A stretch of 64,000 nt of DNA from assembly GCA_024743435.1 (NCBI GenBank), contig JANSWO010000003.1, positions 248,001 through 312,000 on the forward strand, read 5' to 3'. How positions within the stretch are numbered: the stretch's first letter is position 1; each line of letters opens with the position of its first letter. Source of the DNA: Pseudomonadaceae bacterium (lineage in GTDB: Bacteria; Pseudomonadota; Gammaproteobacteria; Pseudomonadales; Azotimanducaceae). The notes under the pieces were generated by a model. It saw only the letters and a program-made list of their open reading frames with translations. It was not told where the DNA came from and did no database searches. This document shows positions 9,213 to 19,200 of the stretch, in pieces. The position numbers and the translations under genes were made by a program.

Positions 9213-9977
9213 TTAGCGAGGTGCGAACCGTTGGCCGCCGTCCACGCGCAGAGTCGTACCGTTCATCATGGCGCACTCGTAGATGGCGATCGCCATGGTG
9301 GCAAACTCATGCGGCTCACCGAGACGGCGCGGGAACGCTGCATCCTTGACCATGTTGTTCGCAGCTTCGTCCGGAATACCGGCGGTCAGGCCAGTAGCAA
9401 ACAGGCTCGGCGCAATCGTCATGCAGCGAATGCCAAGTGAACCCAGATCGCGGGCCATTGTGAGCGTCATGGCGGCGATACCGCCCTTGGCCGCGGTATA
9501 GGCAACCTGGCCTATCTGACCTTCAAATGCTGCGATCGATGCGGTGTTGATCATCACGCCGCGCTCGCCAACCTCGTTGGGATCGTTTTTGGCCATGTGC
9601 TCGGCTGCAATTCGGTTGATATTGAAAGACGCGATCAGATTTAGGTCGATCACTTTCTGAAAGACATCCAGCGGGTGCGCCTTGCCATCGCGGCCAACGG
9701 TTTTTACAGCCGCGCCACCACCGGCGGTGTTTACCATGAACTGCACGCTACCCAGGTCCGCAACGGCCGCGCCGATAACGCCCTCAATACCCTCATGGTC
9801 CAGCACGTTGCAGGGGTAGAACTTGCCGCCGAGTTCTTTGGCGACTGATTCACCGTCTGATGATTCGAGATCGAGGATGGCGACGTTACCGCCCGCTGCT
9901 GCAAATTTGGTTGCGGTTGCCCGGCACATGCCCGACGCGCCGCCAACAAAAATAGCGTTGTTGCCTTTGATTTCCAT
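9213..9977 (-). CDS. SDR family oxidoreductase, HSD17B10-like
   Basis: A 254-residue short-chain dehydrogenase resembling type II 3-hydroxyacyl-CoA dehydrogenases. The frame extends to 10055, but ATG 9977 has an AAGGAAA ribosome site and gives the normal start [13 protein letters not shown]. The catalytic YTAAK and the preceding NTASIAAF are intact. The N-terminal motif reads GGASGMC where the family has TGxxxGxG, so the last Gly is Cys. This may change cofactor binding. It likely acts on a hydroxyacyl-CoA made in the operon. Confidence 0.85.
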   Translation of the reverse strand: MEIKGNNAIFVGGASGMCRATATKFAAAGGNVAILDLESSDGESVAKELGGKFYPCNVLDHEGIEGVIGAAVADLGSVQFMVNTAGGGAAVKTVGRDGKAHPLDVFQKVIDLNLIASFNINRIAAEHMAKNDPNEVGERGVMINTASIAAFEGQIGQVAYTAAKGGIAAMTLTMARDLGSLGIRCMTIAPSLFATGLTAGIPDEAANNMVKDAAFPRRLGEPHEFATMAIAIYECAMMNGTTLRVDGGQRFAPR

Positions 9978-10017
9978 GCTGTTTTTCCTTCTGGTAGTTG
10001 TTGTGTGTTGTTCCGGT

Positions 10018-10383
10018 TTACCCAGCCATCTGCGAGGTGAACGTCGCGAGGTCAAAATAGTCGCGCCAGGCTTTAATCTCGCCGTTGTCTATTTCGAAGG
10101 TGCCCATCACGGGAATCGACAGTTTGTTGCCGTTTGCCAGATCGAAATTATCGATTCGCTCGGTGAGCACCTTGTTGCCATTCTCGGCGATGGCGAGCAC
10201 TTCCCAGTTCACGGCCGTTGGCTCCATACCGCGAATGAAGCCGGAAGCGGCCTCGCGTCCATTGATCGGCTCCATCGGAATGTTGTGATAGCAGACGTCT
10301 TCGGCGAGCGCGCCGACAACCGCGTCCCAATCCATGCGATTCCAGGCGTCAATAAAGTCCCGGACAATCTGGCTATTGCTCAT
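10018..10383 (-). CDS. limonene-1,2-epoxide hydrolase-like protein
   Basis: A 121-residue NTF2-fold protein starting at ATG 10383 (longer frame to 10482 rejected because it lacks family sequence). It retains the full active-site set of limonene-1,2-epoxide hydrolase: Arg76-x-Asp78 (TERIDNF), Asp108 (WRDYFD), and the Tyr32-x-Asn34 pair that positions water. That supports a real epoxide hydrolase or very close relative rather than a generic SnoaL-like protein. It is the first gene of the 6.3-10.4 kb operon, so the pathway may pass through an epoxide. Confidence 0.85.
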   Translation of the reverse strand: MSNSQIVRDFIDAWNRMDWDAVVGALAEDVCYHNIPMEPINGREAASGFIRGMEPTAVNWEVLAIAENGNKVLTERIDNFDLANGNKLSIPVMGTFEIDNGEIKAWRDYFDLATFTSQMAG

Positions 10384-10481
10384 AGCGGCTCCCCTTGCTC
10401 TCTGTTTGAGATGTTCCCCCAGTGAGCTGCTCAGTTTGCCTGAAACTGCGCGCCTCGATAAGCCCGAGTTATGATCTTGCA

Positions 10482-10952
10482 ATGCTCGAATGTGAACTGA
10501 CCAGGCTCAACAGGGATGACTGGGCTCACCCTATTGCTGAGCTGCTGGCGGATGCCTATCGAGTGGAGGCGAGGCTTATCGGAGCTGTTGATTTCCCGCC
10601 GATGCATCGCACTGCCGCGGATGTGCGACGCTCGGAATCGTCTTTTTTCGGGCTGCTGGATGCTGATGACAAACTGCATGCGGTGATTGAAACTGAGGTG
10701 ACGGCTGACACCGTGCAGATAGCGTCGTTAGGAGTTTCGCCAGAGAGTTTTCGTCTGGGTTTGGCCAGCCGCCTGGTTAAGAGCGTAGTGATGGAAGCGG
10801 GAAGGCGTGAGCTGAGCGTTGTTGTCACGACTGCGGCGGCAAACAAACCGGCGCTCTCGCTATACCGGCGGTTCGGCTTCAAGGTGCAAACGATGCGACG
10901 CTCGCCTGAGGGAATAGACCTCGTTGATCTGGGGTGTCGAAAGAGAGGTTAA
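10482..10952 (+). CDS. GNAT family N-acetyltransferase
   Basis: A 156-residue acetyl-CoA-dependent N-acetyltransferase. The acetyl-CoA-binding loop is seen in IASLGVSPESFRLGLASRLV, and the C-terminal AANKPALSLYRRFGFKV segment is the usual GNAT motif B. ATG 10482 is chosen over the upstream GTG because family similarity begins there. It is divergent from the epoxide hydrolase gene (98 bases between starts) and its stop overlaps the end of the secretin gene on the other strand. Target unknown. Confidence 0.85.
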   Translation: MLECELTRLNRDDWAHPIAELLADAYRVEARLIGAVDFPPMHRTAADVRRSESSFFGLLDADDKLHAVIETEVTADTVQIASLGVSPESFRLGLASRLVKSVVMEAGRRELSVVVTTAAANKPALSLYRRFGFKVQTMRRSPEGIDLVDLGCRKRG

Positions 10953-12823
10953 CGCGCGTTAGCAACCAGTGAGCTGGGCTCTGCAGCGACTTCCTGCGCA
11001 AGTTCCTCCGTTGAGCGAATCCAGGGCTCAGTTGCCTCGAAGCCCTCCGGCAGGGTTTGAGCAGCCTCCGCGGCAGCTCGATACGAATCGTAATAACCCA
11101 ACATCAGCGCGTAGGCGTGACCAGTGCGGCGCTTCACCTTGACGTACGGAAGGTGGGTTGCCTCGCGTCGTTGCAAGAGCGTTTTCAGTGCAGCTTGGTC
11201 GCTCATCATCATTAATTGCACAGCGTAGCTTGCATCGCTCGGTATGCCTTGCGCCTCCGGCGGAGCAACCGTGTCAGAGATCCGGGTTGATGGTTCTGCA
11301 GAGCGGCTATGCTCATTCGTACCGCCAGATTCTGTCACCTGAGCGACGTGAGCAGTTGCTGCGAATGCAGGGGCAGTCGCCGGCTCACCTGCAACCGGCC
11401 CGCCGCGCTTTGATGGCAATTCAACGGCCGTAGTGTCAAAGCCTTTGCTGCGCTTGGCTCGGCTTACCGGGTCATCCAGTAGCGTCGATTCCTCATGCAG
11501 CACGCGATATTCGATAGAGTCTGAGGTGTCATTCAGCTCGTCATCGACCTCATCGATGCCTTCTTGCTCAGCGCGAGCCGCGATATCAGTGGAGCTCACG
11601 AGACGCGGAGTAATGAGAACGACCGTCTCCGTATTGACGTTGCTTCGCTCTTTGTTGCGGAATAGGGTTTTGACCACAGGTACACGCCCCAGCACCGGTA
11701 CTCTCTGATAGGACTGGCTTTGCGTGTGCTTGATCAAACCGCCGATGAATACTGTCTCACCATCGGGAATGAGAAGCGTTGTGGTTACTTCTGTTGTGGT
11801 TTGTGACGGTATGCCATTGGCGTCTACCGTTCCGGTGCTGACCTCTGGGTGAATATCCATGAGGATGTTGCCAGAGGCATCGATTTTGGGCGTTACTCGA
11901 AGTATTACGCCGGACTCCAGAAACTCTATGCTCTCTGAGGTCACCTGATTGATAGTGGTTGTCACTTGATAGCCGCGACGATCACCGATGACTACGGATG
12001 CCTCCTGGCTGTCCAGGGCAACGAGTTTGGGTGACGATAAAGTTCGTACGCGTCCTTCCTGTTGCAGAGCGGATAGTTGGATGTCGACATTGGGCGTCAG
12101 CAGTTCGAATAGAAAACCGGTGTTGCCTGAATTGCCAGCTCCTAAAAAGCCGCGGGCGCCAACCTGTCCTTCGCCGCCGTCGCTGTCGAACAGCTTGGCC
12201 CAATTGATTCCGTAGGAATCCTCATCGCTTAGCGTGACCTCCAGGATCTGCGCCTCGATCAGCACTTGTTGAGGCGCTGTATCTGCGTAACTCACGAGCC
12301 TTGAAATACGCTGGAGAAAACGCGGTTTGTCCGCAACGATTATGAGGTTTCGCTCGGGTAATACGGTGACGTTGCCATACTCAGACAGATGGCTCTCGAT
12401 CATCTCAGAGACCGCCTCAGGATCGGCATAGTTGATATGAAAACGCTGCACCTGCGTCACGCCGTTCGAGAATCGACCCACGCTGTCTGGCGGCAGAATG
12501 AAATAGCTGTCCCGGCGTTTCTCAACGGCGTAGCCGGCGGCTTCGGCGATTGCTGTGATCGCGGCATCATGGGTGACATCAAACAGATTTAGCGATACAT
12601 CGCCCTCGACGTCGTCACCCAGCAATATATTGATTCGATACTTCCGTGCCAGCATCTCCATCACGCTGGCGATATCCATGTCCTTGAGATTCAGCGAGAT
12701 GCGATCGTTATCTGCGTTGCTTGCGTGAGCCGAGTAGCTCGTCGCGACCAACAGCATGACGAGTAAAGCCAGAGCCATATAGACCCAGGATCGTCGGGTT
12801 ACAGATTGAGCGGGAGTCATCAT
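10949..12823 (-). CDS. mshL: MSHA pilus secretin MshL with C-terminal SPOR domain
   Basis: A 624-residue outer-membrane secretin through which the pilus exits. Order: signal peptide (about 15-35), N0/STN domain (DRISLNLKDMDIASVMEMLA, about 40-110), N1-like domain (about 125-185), and secretin barrel (about 190-420) with VPVLGRVPVVKTLFRNKER and VVLITPRLV. A low-complexity linker follows, then about residues 530-605 fold as a SPOR-type peptidoglycan-binding domain (SYAVQLMMMSDQAAL, YALMLGYYDSYRAAAEA). SPOR on a secretin is unusual. It is the last gene of the mshI-L block and overlaps mshK by one base. Confidence 0.88.
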   Translation of the reverse strand: MMTPAQSVTRRSWVYMALALLVMLLVATSYSAHASNADNDRISLNLKDMDIASVMEMLARKYRINILLGDDVEGDVSLNLFDVTHDAAITAIAEAAGYAVEKRRDSYFILPPDSVGRFSNGVTQVQRFHINYADPEAVSEMIESHLSEYGNVTVLPERNLIIVADKPRFLQRISRLVSYADTAPQQVLIEAQILEVTLSDEDSYGINWAKLFDSDGGEGQVGARGFLGAGNSGNTGFLFELLTPNVDIQLSALQQEGRVRTLSSPKLVALDSQEASVVIGDRRGYQVTTTINQVTSESIEFLESGVILRVTPKIDASGNILMDIHPEVSTGTVDANGIPSQTTTEVTTTLLIPDGETVFIGGLIKHTQSQSYQRVPVLGRVPVVKTLFRNKERSNVNTETVVLITPRLVSSTDIAARAEQEGIDEVDDELNDTSDSIEYRVLHEESTLLDDPVSRAKRSKGFDTTAVELPSKRGGPVAGEPATAPAFAATAHVAQVTESGGTNEHSRSAEPSTRISDTVAPPEAQGIPSDASYAVQLMMMSDQAALKTLLQRREATHLPYVKVKRRTGHAYALMLGYYDSYRAAAEAAQTLPEGFEATEPWIRSTEELAQEVAAEPSSLVANAR

Positions 12824-13185
12824 CAGCGGGTCCGTTTGGGTTGCTGCGTGTCGGCCAGTGTTAAGCGTAGTTGGGAATCGCCACCCTTGAGGGTGACGAA
12901 GTCCTCGCCGATTTCGGTGACCTGCATACCGGCGACGTTTTCCTCGATGCCATAGAGCGTGCCACTGATGTTGGCGAGAGAATCGTTGTCCGCGAGCAGC
13001 ACCCCCCGAAGAATGAGATCGCCGTTGCTTGCCGTTTTTGCGGGTTGCGCAGCGTCCATTGCGATCAGCGGTGGCTTGGCAAATGGGTTCACAGGCTCAG
13101 CAACGGCCTGGCCGCTTTCGGCCACTGCGAAGAGCGACAACAGGGCCAGCTTGCAGAGTGTGAACTGTTGCGGCTGTCTATTCAT
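12823..13185 (-). CDS. mshK: MshK-like (PilP/GspC-type) pilus protein
   Basis: A 120-residue exported protein between MshJ and MshL genes, the place of MshK in MSHA loci. It has a signal segment (LALLSLFAVAESGQAVA), then VNPFAKPPLIAM, a proline linker, and a small beta domain (LILRGVLLADNDSLANISG, MQVTEIGEDFVTLKGGDSQ) of the kind seen in PilP and GspC, which dock inner-membrane proteins to the secretin. Sequence is short and the family diverges, so assignment rests mainly on position. It overlaps mshJ by 4 bases. Confidence 0.72.
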   Translation of the reverse strand: MNRQPQQFTLCKLALLSLFAVAESGQAVAEPVNPFAKPPLIAMDAAQPAKTASNGDLILRGVLLADNDSLANISGTLYGIEENVAGMQVTEIGEDFVTLKGGDSQLRLTLADTQQPKRTR

Positions 13186-13748
13186 TGCTCGCTTTCCCGC
13201 ATCCGGTATGAGGCCAGCAGCATTTGAGTACGCAAGATCGGCAGGGCGTCGTCACCGCCGTTGATTGAGATCTGATACTCGCGAATAACGACAAATCCGA
13301 GCTCCGCAGACAAGTCGTTCAACCAGCTGTTCAGCCCGAAGTAGTCACCGCTGATTTCGACCTGAAACAACAATTCCTGATACTCATCGGTAACCTCACC
13401 TTTGGCGGGCTCAACGGCGATCAAGTCCAGCCCGTGGCGCCAGGAAATCGTCTGCAGGCGTCCGATGACAAAGGCCTCAATCTCCTGGCTTGGCAGGTTC
13501 GCGCTATCGCCTTCCAGCAGTGTTTGCAGTCGTGCGACCTCAGCGCCCAGCGCATCCAGTGCACGTTGTCCGCTCGTATCCTCGTTCGCAAATTCAGATA
13601 GCAACTCGTGCTTGGCGAGTGCTGCTTGATAGCGCTCCCACTGGGGTTTGATCACGTACAGCGCTAGCGCAGCAGCAATAAGGATTGTTAAGCACCCGGC
13701 TACGATAGCCAGTTCCCGTGGGCTGCGGCTCGCGAGCAGAGCATTCAT
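13182..13748 (-). CDS. mshJ: MshJ-like (PilO-type) pilus assembly protein
   Basis: A 188-residue bitopic protein: short cytoplasmic N-terminus, one membrane helix (LAIVAGCLTILIAAALALYVI, about 13-33), a coiled-coil stretch (about 35-75) and a periplasmic ferredoxin-like domain. This is the PilO/GspM layout, forming the inner-membrane alignment complex with the PilN-like partner. SGDYFGLNSWLNDL is the family turn seen in MshJ and PilO. It overlaps both neighbours by 4 bases, so translation is coupled through the block. Confidence 0.8.
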   Translation of the reverse strand: MNALLASRSPRELAIVAGCLTILIAAALALYVIKPQWERYQAALAKHELLSEFANEDTSGQRALDALGAEVARLQTLLEGDSANLPSQEIEAFVIGRLQTISWRHGLDLIAVEPAKGEVTDEYQELLFQVEISGDYFGLNSWLNDLSAELGFVVIREYQISINGGDDALPILRTQMLLASYRMRESEQ

Positions 13749-14404
13749 GTGTTGCTCACGTCGGCGCGAATGTGCACCGCGAGTTCGAAGTTGATGAGGC
13801 GCGGTTCATCTGAGCGCGCTTGTTTTGTGGAGGTTCTCTGTACGGCGACGTCGGCCACTCCCGGCTGATTCAGTAGTGCGCGGGCGAAGTCGGAAAGCGC
13901 AGCATGATCACGAGCCTGGCCGGAGATGCGCATGTGGGTCAACGCGCGCCACGCGTCGATCGGCTCGGCGCTATCCAAACGAATGAAATAGCTTGGCGGT
14001 TGCGGATCCGGTTGCTTCTCCGTCACGATTCCGGCGCGCAGAAATCGCCACTGGGTAAACCACACTTCGTCAGCAGGCAGTGCATTTTCGACGGAAGACA
14101 TGACAGTTGCTGCCGGCATGCCGCTGCGCAGACCCTCCAGCAGGTGCCAGCGCCTCTGGAGGCCGGCCAGATCGTCGTTTAAGGCCGCAAGCTGGGTTTG
14201 CTGCTGGCGCGACAGTGTTTGTTTGCGTTCCAGTTCCGCAATCTCGGTGTTGAGTGAAGAGGTAAGCCAGCTCAGATAGCCCCAGACAGAAACGCAGGCA
14301 AGGCCGATCGCAAGGGCGCCAGCACTCATGATGCGCAGCCGCTTCTTCGTTCTTTGCTGAACTCTGTAGGACTCGGGGATGAGATCGAATGATGTTGCGC
14401 TCAT
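13745..14404 (-). CDS. PilN-like (MshI2) pilus assembly protein
   Basis: A 219-residue protein beginning at ATG 14404, in a 4-base overlap with the upstream PilM-like gene; the frame is open to 14584 but that part matches nothing. SFDLIPESYRVQQRTKKRLRIM is the typical cytoplasmic PilN peptide that binds PilM, followed by one membrane helix (about 28-48) and a coiled coil (about 50-90). The rest is a periplasmic domain like that of PilN. It should heterodimerise with MshJ. Confidence 0.78.
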   Translation of the reverse strand: MSATSFDLIPESYRVQQRTKKRLRIMSAGALAIGLACVSVWGYLSWLTSSLNTEIAELERKQTLSRQQQTQLAALNDDLAGLQRRWHLLEGLRSGMPAATVMSSVENALPADEVWFTQWRFLRAGIVTEKQPDPQPPSYFIRLDSAEPIDAWRALTHMRISGQARDHAALSDFARALLNQPGVADVAVQRTSTKQARSDEPRLINFELAVHIRADVSNT

Positions 14405-15516
14405 GCGGCTTGCGCACCCTTGCTGGCGATCAGATCGTCCAAGCCGTGCAGGGCCAGACCTGTAGCAACCGCGTACTCGGGTCCAACGATCTGTCGATCG
14501 TCGCCAAATGCGGTCACAGGGCTTGGAACGACAGTGACAGGAATACTCATCAGGGATTCGAGCAACCTGCCAGCGCCGGGCCATCGGGCAAAACTGCCAA
14601 GCAGATATACGCAGCTTCGACGGCTGCCGCGTGATTCTGAAGAGGCGTAGATGAGACCTCGTTCAATTTCGCTGGCGAGGCGTTTGAACTCGGGTCGCAC
14701 GATCTCTCGGACGGCTCGATGCATCTCACCAGCATCACCATTTGCGTGCTCGGTACTCGGATCGAGGTTGGCATCGAGCGCGAGTTTGCGAGCGAGTTTC
14801 GCCTCTATATCGAGGCTGCTTGCCAGACGCTCAAGCAGATTGTCTTCACCAAAACTGATCTCATCATCTGCAAGCAGTCGTTGATCAGCGAGTAGAGTCA
14901 GGTAGGTTTTCTGCCGACCGCAATTAACGACTAACGTATTCTGTGCGGGCAGGTCCGCCTGCTGGGCTTTGATCAATCGTTGTATCGCGATGGGCCCAAT
15001 CTCCAGCGCCTCGACGCTCAGCCCGGCCGAACTTAACGCGTTCAGAAAGCCGATGATGGTTTCTTCCCGGCAGAGCGCAACGAGAGCCAGTTTGGTTTTG
15101 CCCTGGGCGAGAGTATCCACGGGCATGTAATCGATAACGAAGTCTTCGGCTTCGCTGCCGATGCGATCTTTCAGCAGGCTAGCGATCGCCGCTGCGTCAG
15201 ACTCACCCGCCTGAGGTTGGTAGGACACGGGCATGACGCGAGCGAGCGACGCTGGGAGTGCAGCTATAACGCGATTGCCACGACAGCCGTGCTCTTTCAG
15301 TGCGCCGCGAACCAGGCTGCGAAAGTGTTTCTCGTCCTGCCAGACAGATTCTGGATTGCTACCGTGGTTTGACGAACCGAACGCACACAGGCGAAGGCCG
15401 TCGGCGCCTCGCGACAGTTGAGCAACGTGAATTTCCGTCAGGGATATCTCAAGGCCGATGGCACCGTACTTTGTGCCTCCCTTAAGAAGCCCGTTCCATC
15501 GAGCTGCTAGGTTCAT
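14401..15516 (-). CDS. mshI: MshI/PilM-like actin-fold pilus protein
   Basis: A 371-residue cytoplasmic protein of the PilM/GspL-N actin-like ATPase fold. It begins at ATG 15516 (MNLAARW). GAIGLEISLTEIHVAQLSR is the phosphate-1 strand region; VIAALPASLARV and LVVNCGRQKTYLTLL are further fold elements; YLLGSFARWPGAGRLLESL is the late glycine segment. PilM-type proteins link the cytoplasmic tail of PilN to the assembly ATPase. It is the first gene of the mshI-L block; the 174 bases upstream are shared with the divergent minor pilin gene. Confidence 0.82.
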   Translation of the reverse strand: MNLAARWNGLLKGGTKYGAIGLEISLTEIHVAQLSRGADGLRLCAFGSSNHGSNPESVWQDEKHFRSLVRGALKEHGCRGNRVIAALPASLARVMPVSYQPQAGESDAAAIASLLKDRIGSEAEDFVIDYMPVDTLAQGKTKLALVALCREETIIGFLNALSSAGLSVEALEIGPIAIQRLIKAQQADLPAQNTLVVNCGRQKTYLTLLADQRLLADDEISFGEDNLLERLASSLDIEAKLARKLALDANLDPSTEHANGDAGEMHRAVREIVRPEFKRLASEIERGLIYASSESRGSRRSCVYLLGSFARWPGAGRLLESLMSIPVTVVPSPVTAFGDDRQIVGPEYAVATGLALHGLDDLIASKGAQAA

Positions 15517-15690
15517 GTACAGCGTTATACGGCACGCTGAGCTGCAGTAATGTGGCCTAGTCGACACTGCGTGTGAGTGGCCCTCGCTCGTCAGCAACCC
15601 GCCTTGGTTCTAGTGTAAGGCGGCGAATTCTTGGCGTTGGCATGTGACCTGCGCACGTGTCGATCGTGCCGATCAATCTACACTGTCTAG

Positions 15691-16209
15691 ATGGCCAACG
15701 TGTTCCTAAGACTCTGCCCGCGGCGCGGCGCACCTCCGAGTCGGCGCCTGCGACTCGGCGGTTTTGCGTATGTCGAGGTATTGATTGCAGCTGCGCTCAT
15801 CGCTGTGATTCTGCCCGCGGCGATTCAATCGGGGTTGCTGACCGGCGCTGTCGTTGAAGAGGAAAGCAATGCCAGCGCTAGGCACGAGGCTCGGGTCGCT
15901 AGAGTGGAGATGATCCGCGGCATGGCGTATCGCGAGCTATTGCTGGCAGCCGAAACTGCGGGCAACGAAACAGTGCCCAGTTCTTTCTCGGATCCAGACG
16001 GCACTAACGCTCGAATTGTGGTGAACCTTGCGCGCTACGATGGGGACGGAGATCCGTTTGTCGTCGCGGACCCGAATTTTGATGGCGACAACAATGCCTT
16101 TACTGACTATCGCGGGCTGTTGTGGGTTCGCGTAACCACGGAGGGCGCGCGCGGTGAGCTAGTAACCCTCGTGAGGCCAAACCACCTGCTACCGAGTGCT
16201 GGTAACTAG
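15691..16209 (+). CDS. PilV/MshD-like minor prepilin
   Basis: A 172-residue prepilin. After a 24-residue leader comes G/FAYVEVLIAAALIAVIL, with Phe +1 and Glu +5, the class III prepilin-peptidase site followed by the hydrophobic helix. The rest is a small soluble head (FSDPDGTNARIVVNLARYDGDGD). It resembles PilV and MshD minor pilins, which prime the pilus tip. It lies on the opposite strand from all other pilus genes, between the mshI-L block and the giant MshP/Q-like gene, ending 24 bases from the latter's end. No clear ribosome site was seen. Confidence 0.75.
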   Translation: MANVFLRLCPRRGAPPSRRLRLGGFAYVEVLIAAALIAVILPAAIQSGLLTGAVVEEESNASARHEARVARVEMIRGMAYRELLLAAETAGNETVPSSFSDPDGTNARIVVNLARYDGDGDPFVVADPNFDGDNNAFTDYRGLLWVRVTTEGARGELVTLVRPNHLLPSAGN

Positions 16210-16214
16210 GTTTC

Positions 16215-16234
16215 GGCCCGCTTCGCATCGGGCC
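16215..16234. terminator. candidate shared hairpin between convergent genes
   Basis: GGCCCG, an 8-base loop, CGGGCC, lying between the stop of the minor pilin and the stop of the giant pilus gene. There is no T-run on either side, so it is only a weak candidate terminator. Confidence 0.3.
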
Positions 16235-19200
16235 TATGGGCAGGCCGTAATACTGAGATTGTCAATGTAGACACGATCGTTTCCGCCCATGCCAGACCAG
16301 GTGAGAAAGCGAACCACCGTTTTGTCGGTTATAGGTGTCGGTAGGGTCAGTGAAGACTCAATGCCGGCGCTGTCAATCGGGTCAGTGCCCGAACCCTGGA
16401 TTCTTTGCAGTTCCCGCCAGCTGTCGCCGCCATCGTTGGAGTAAAGCACCATCACGTAGTCGTTCGACTCGAGTGCCGATCGCCAATACTCGAAGTTGAG
16501 CGTCGCGGTGCCGAATCCGCTCAAATCGACTGTCCGTTCGATGCCTTCGCCACCGCCGTCGTTGTCCCTCAAGCGTGCGACTAACGTTTGTCCCGGTTGG
16601 CCAACCACTTCATCGCCGTTCCTTGGATTCCCATCTTCATTGACCTCCTCCCAATCACCGCTCCAGGCCAGCGATCCTGTGCTGCCGCCCCAGTCTCCGC
16701 TCTCGAAGTCATCGCTCGCGATCGCGCAATATGGATTGCTGCCGCTGGCTGGCAAACTGATGTCGTACTCCTTTCCGATTGTCCCGGCGTCGATTAGCTC
16801 GTCGTATATCCGCACGTCGTCGATAACACCGGAGAATGCGTTGTCCTCGTGATCTCGTCCAAGAAGTATCTCGCTGGCTGTCGCCGACGGCGCTTCAGAT
16901 AGCGTACCTGTGCCGACGAGGACGTTGTTGCTATAGAGACTGACCTCTCCATCGGTGCTGACGGTGGCCACGACATAGCTCCACTCATCCGCAGTGATAA
17001 GCGCGCCCGTACTGATGATGTCCTGTGTATTGGTGCCTGTCTGGCTGAACAGGAGTTCATTGCCTTTCAGCGCCAGTCGGAAGTAGCTGTCGTTGCTCAT
17101 GACGGCCTGGAAGTCCGTCACATTCCGCGGATAGACCCAGGCTGACAAACTGAAATCACGCTCCAGAGCGAGGGTAGCGTCGGCAGAAACCGTAACGCCG
17201 CTGTCTCCTCCCGCAAACTCTAACGCGCTTCCGTTTACACCGGTTGCCATCCAGTTTGCATCTTTCAGGGTGCCAACTCGGCCTGCAACCTCATCCGTGG
17301 TTGTGCTGCCACCGGCTTCGTTGAACTGCCACCGAGCGCTGGGTTGCGGTAGTTGTTCCAACCACTTGAGTGCGCCTGTGGCGCGGTCAGATAGCACGTG
17401 CTGACAGGTCTCACCGTGTATGGCGATACCGGTTGCCTGGCCAGGTTGGCCAGCGGTGTATTCGCGAATCAGGTTGCCGGAGGTATCGATAATCCGGCGG
17501 CTGCTCGGATAGGTAATCAGCAGTTTGTCCGAGCCAGGCAGATGAACGATGCCCTCGGGCTCTTCCGGCGCGACGACGGTGATCTGGTTCTGGGCCACAC
17601 CGTCCTGATCGTAAAACGTCACATAGCCGGTCCACTCGTCGACGACGGCGACGTGATCGTCGTAAACACCGCTCAGTGTTGTGCCTATGTAGCTGACGCC
17701 GGTTGTGGAGATCATGTCGTTGTCGGCTGTGTCGTACCTGGCGATGCTGCTGCCGTCGGGCTCCATGAAGACCAGACGCTCGTCGAACCATTCAACGTAC
17801 ACCCAGTTGCCCGCGTGTTTGCCGTCGGCGACGTAACTGGCGCCCGCAGGATCGTCCGTCGGCGTGTCTACTTGCGCGAGTAAGCTACCGTCATCAGCGA
17901 CCAGTCGCAGACGCGCGTTCGCGCGGTCCGTTACGAGCCAGGCACCACCGACGGGAGCTTTGACACCGTCGATCTCGGCGCCCTCGGGCACCCAGGCAAC
18001 GTCATCCAGCTGGGGTGTATTCGGGTCGATCTCTCGCTCGATAGTGTTTGGTGCGAAATCTGCGTTGCAGTAGTTCTCGATCATCGTGCCGTCGGCTGCC
18101 CACTTCAGTGCCGAGTGCACCAGCATCTGCGAGGTGCTGTTCAGATTGCGCCAGCGGGTGTTCGGTCCAAAGGGCAGCGCTACGCGATTGCCGGCCGCGC
18201 TACCACCGCTGGAATCTTCATTGCCCGCAGGGAGGGCCAGCAGGGCTGGACGCCCTCCGATAGATCCCAAGACCTCGGCGCCGGCTGCGGGGTTGTTCAA
18301 CGTAACCAGCGAGATTGCGGAACTGCTGAGCGTTGCATCGGCCAGGGACAGTGCCGATGTGATTGGATGGGCGACAGTATCAATAGATAGCGCTACCGCA
18401 GCCTGGCCTGTACTACCATCGGCGATCCGAATTTCGTCCATCGCGTTGGGGTGTTCATTCACCACGCCCACCGAGGTATTGCGAAGGTCGCCCATGCTGG
18501 CCGATCGTGCGCCTGCGGAGACGTAGACCACGTCTTTGTTGGCAAGATACGTGCCTGGCAGAAAGTCAAAGGTTGTATCCGTTACCAGCGTGACGTCGTA
18601 ACCCCAACGCTGAAACAGCTCGTAACGAATACGCTCCTCGGTGCTTATGGACAATGCGCTGTCGACGATGAACAGAAGGTTTCCAGCGGAGTTGGCTGAC
18701 GTTGTTACTCCGGAGTTGCAAACGGTCCCACAGGCGCACGCGTAGGTGACGGTCAACTTCCAGCGGCGCTGATTATTGTTGTCATCTGAGCTGACGAAAG
18801 AGACATCGGCGTCGGAAGTTGAAAGGCGGATGCCGTAGTTTGGCTCGCCGTTGACCCATCGCTGAACCGTCTCGCTCAGGTCTATGTGCAGCCAGTTGTT
18901 TTTATCCACGGTGATTGCACGGTGACCCCGTGCGCTGTCGACTTCGCCGTTGGTCCTTGCCCAGGGATCAAAGCTTCTTGCCTGGTTGCGCGTGATCTGG
19001 CCCTCAGTCCATAGAGCTGTGAATGCTTCGGCTCTGATGCTGCCGTGGTTAGCCAGGTCGTCCGTATACAGCGACAGGGTTGCTGAGGTAACTGTTGCCC
19101 CCAGCGGAATGGCGTCGATATCAAAACGAAGCGCGCTCATTCGTACTGGGCTCGCGGATACGCGAAGCTCGCTCGCATTGCCGTTGTTGCCGGTATCGAA

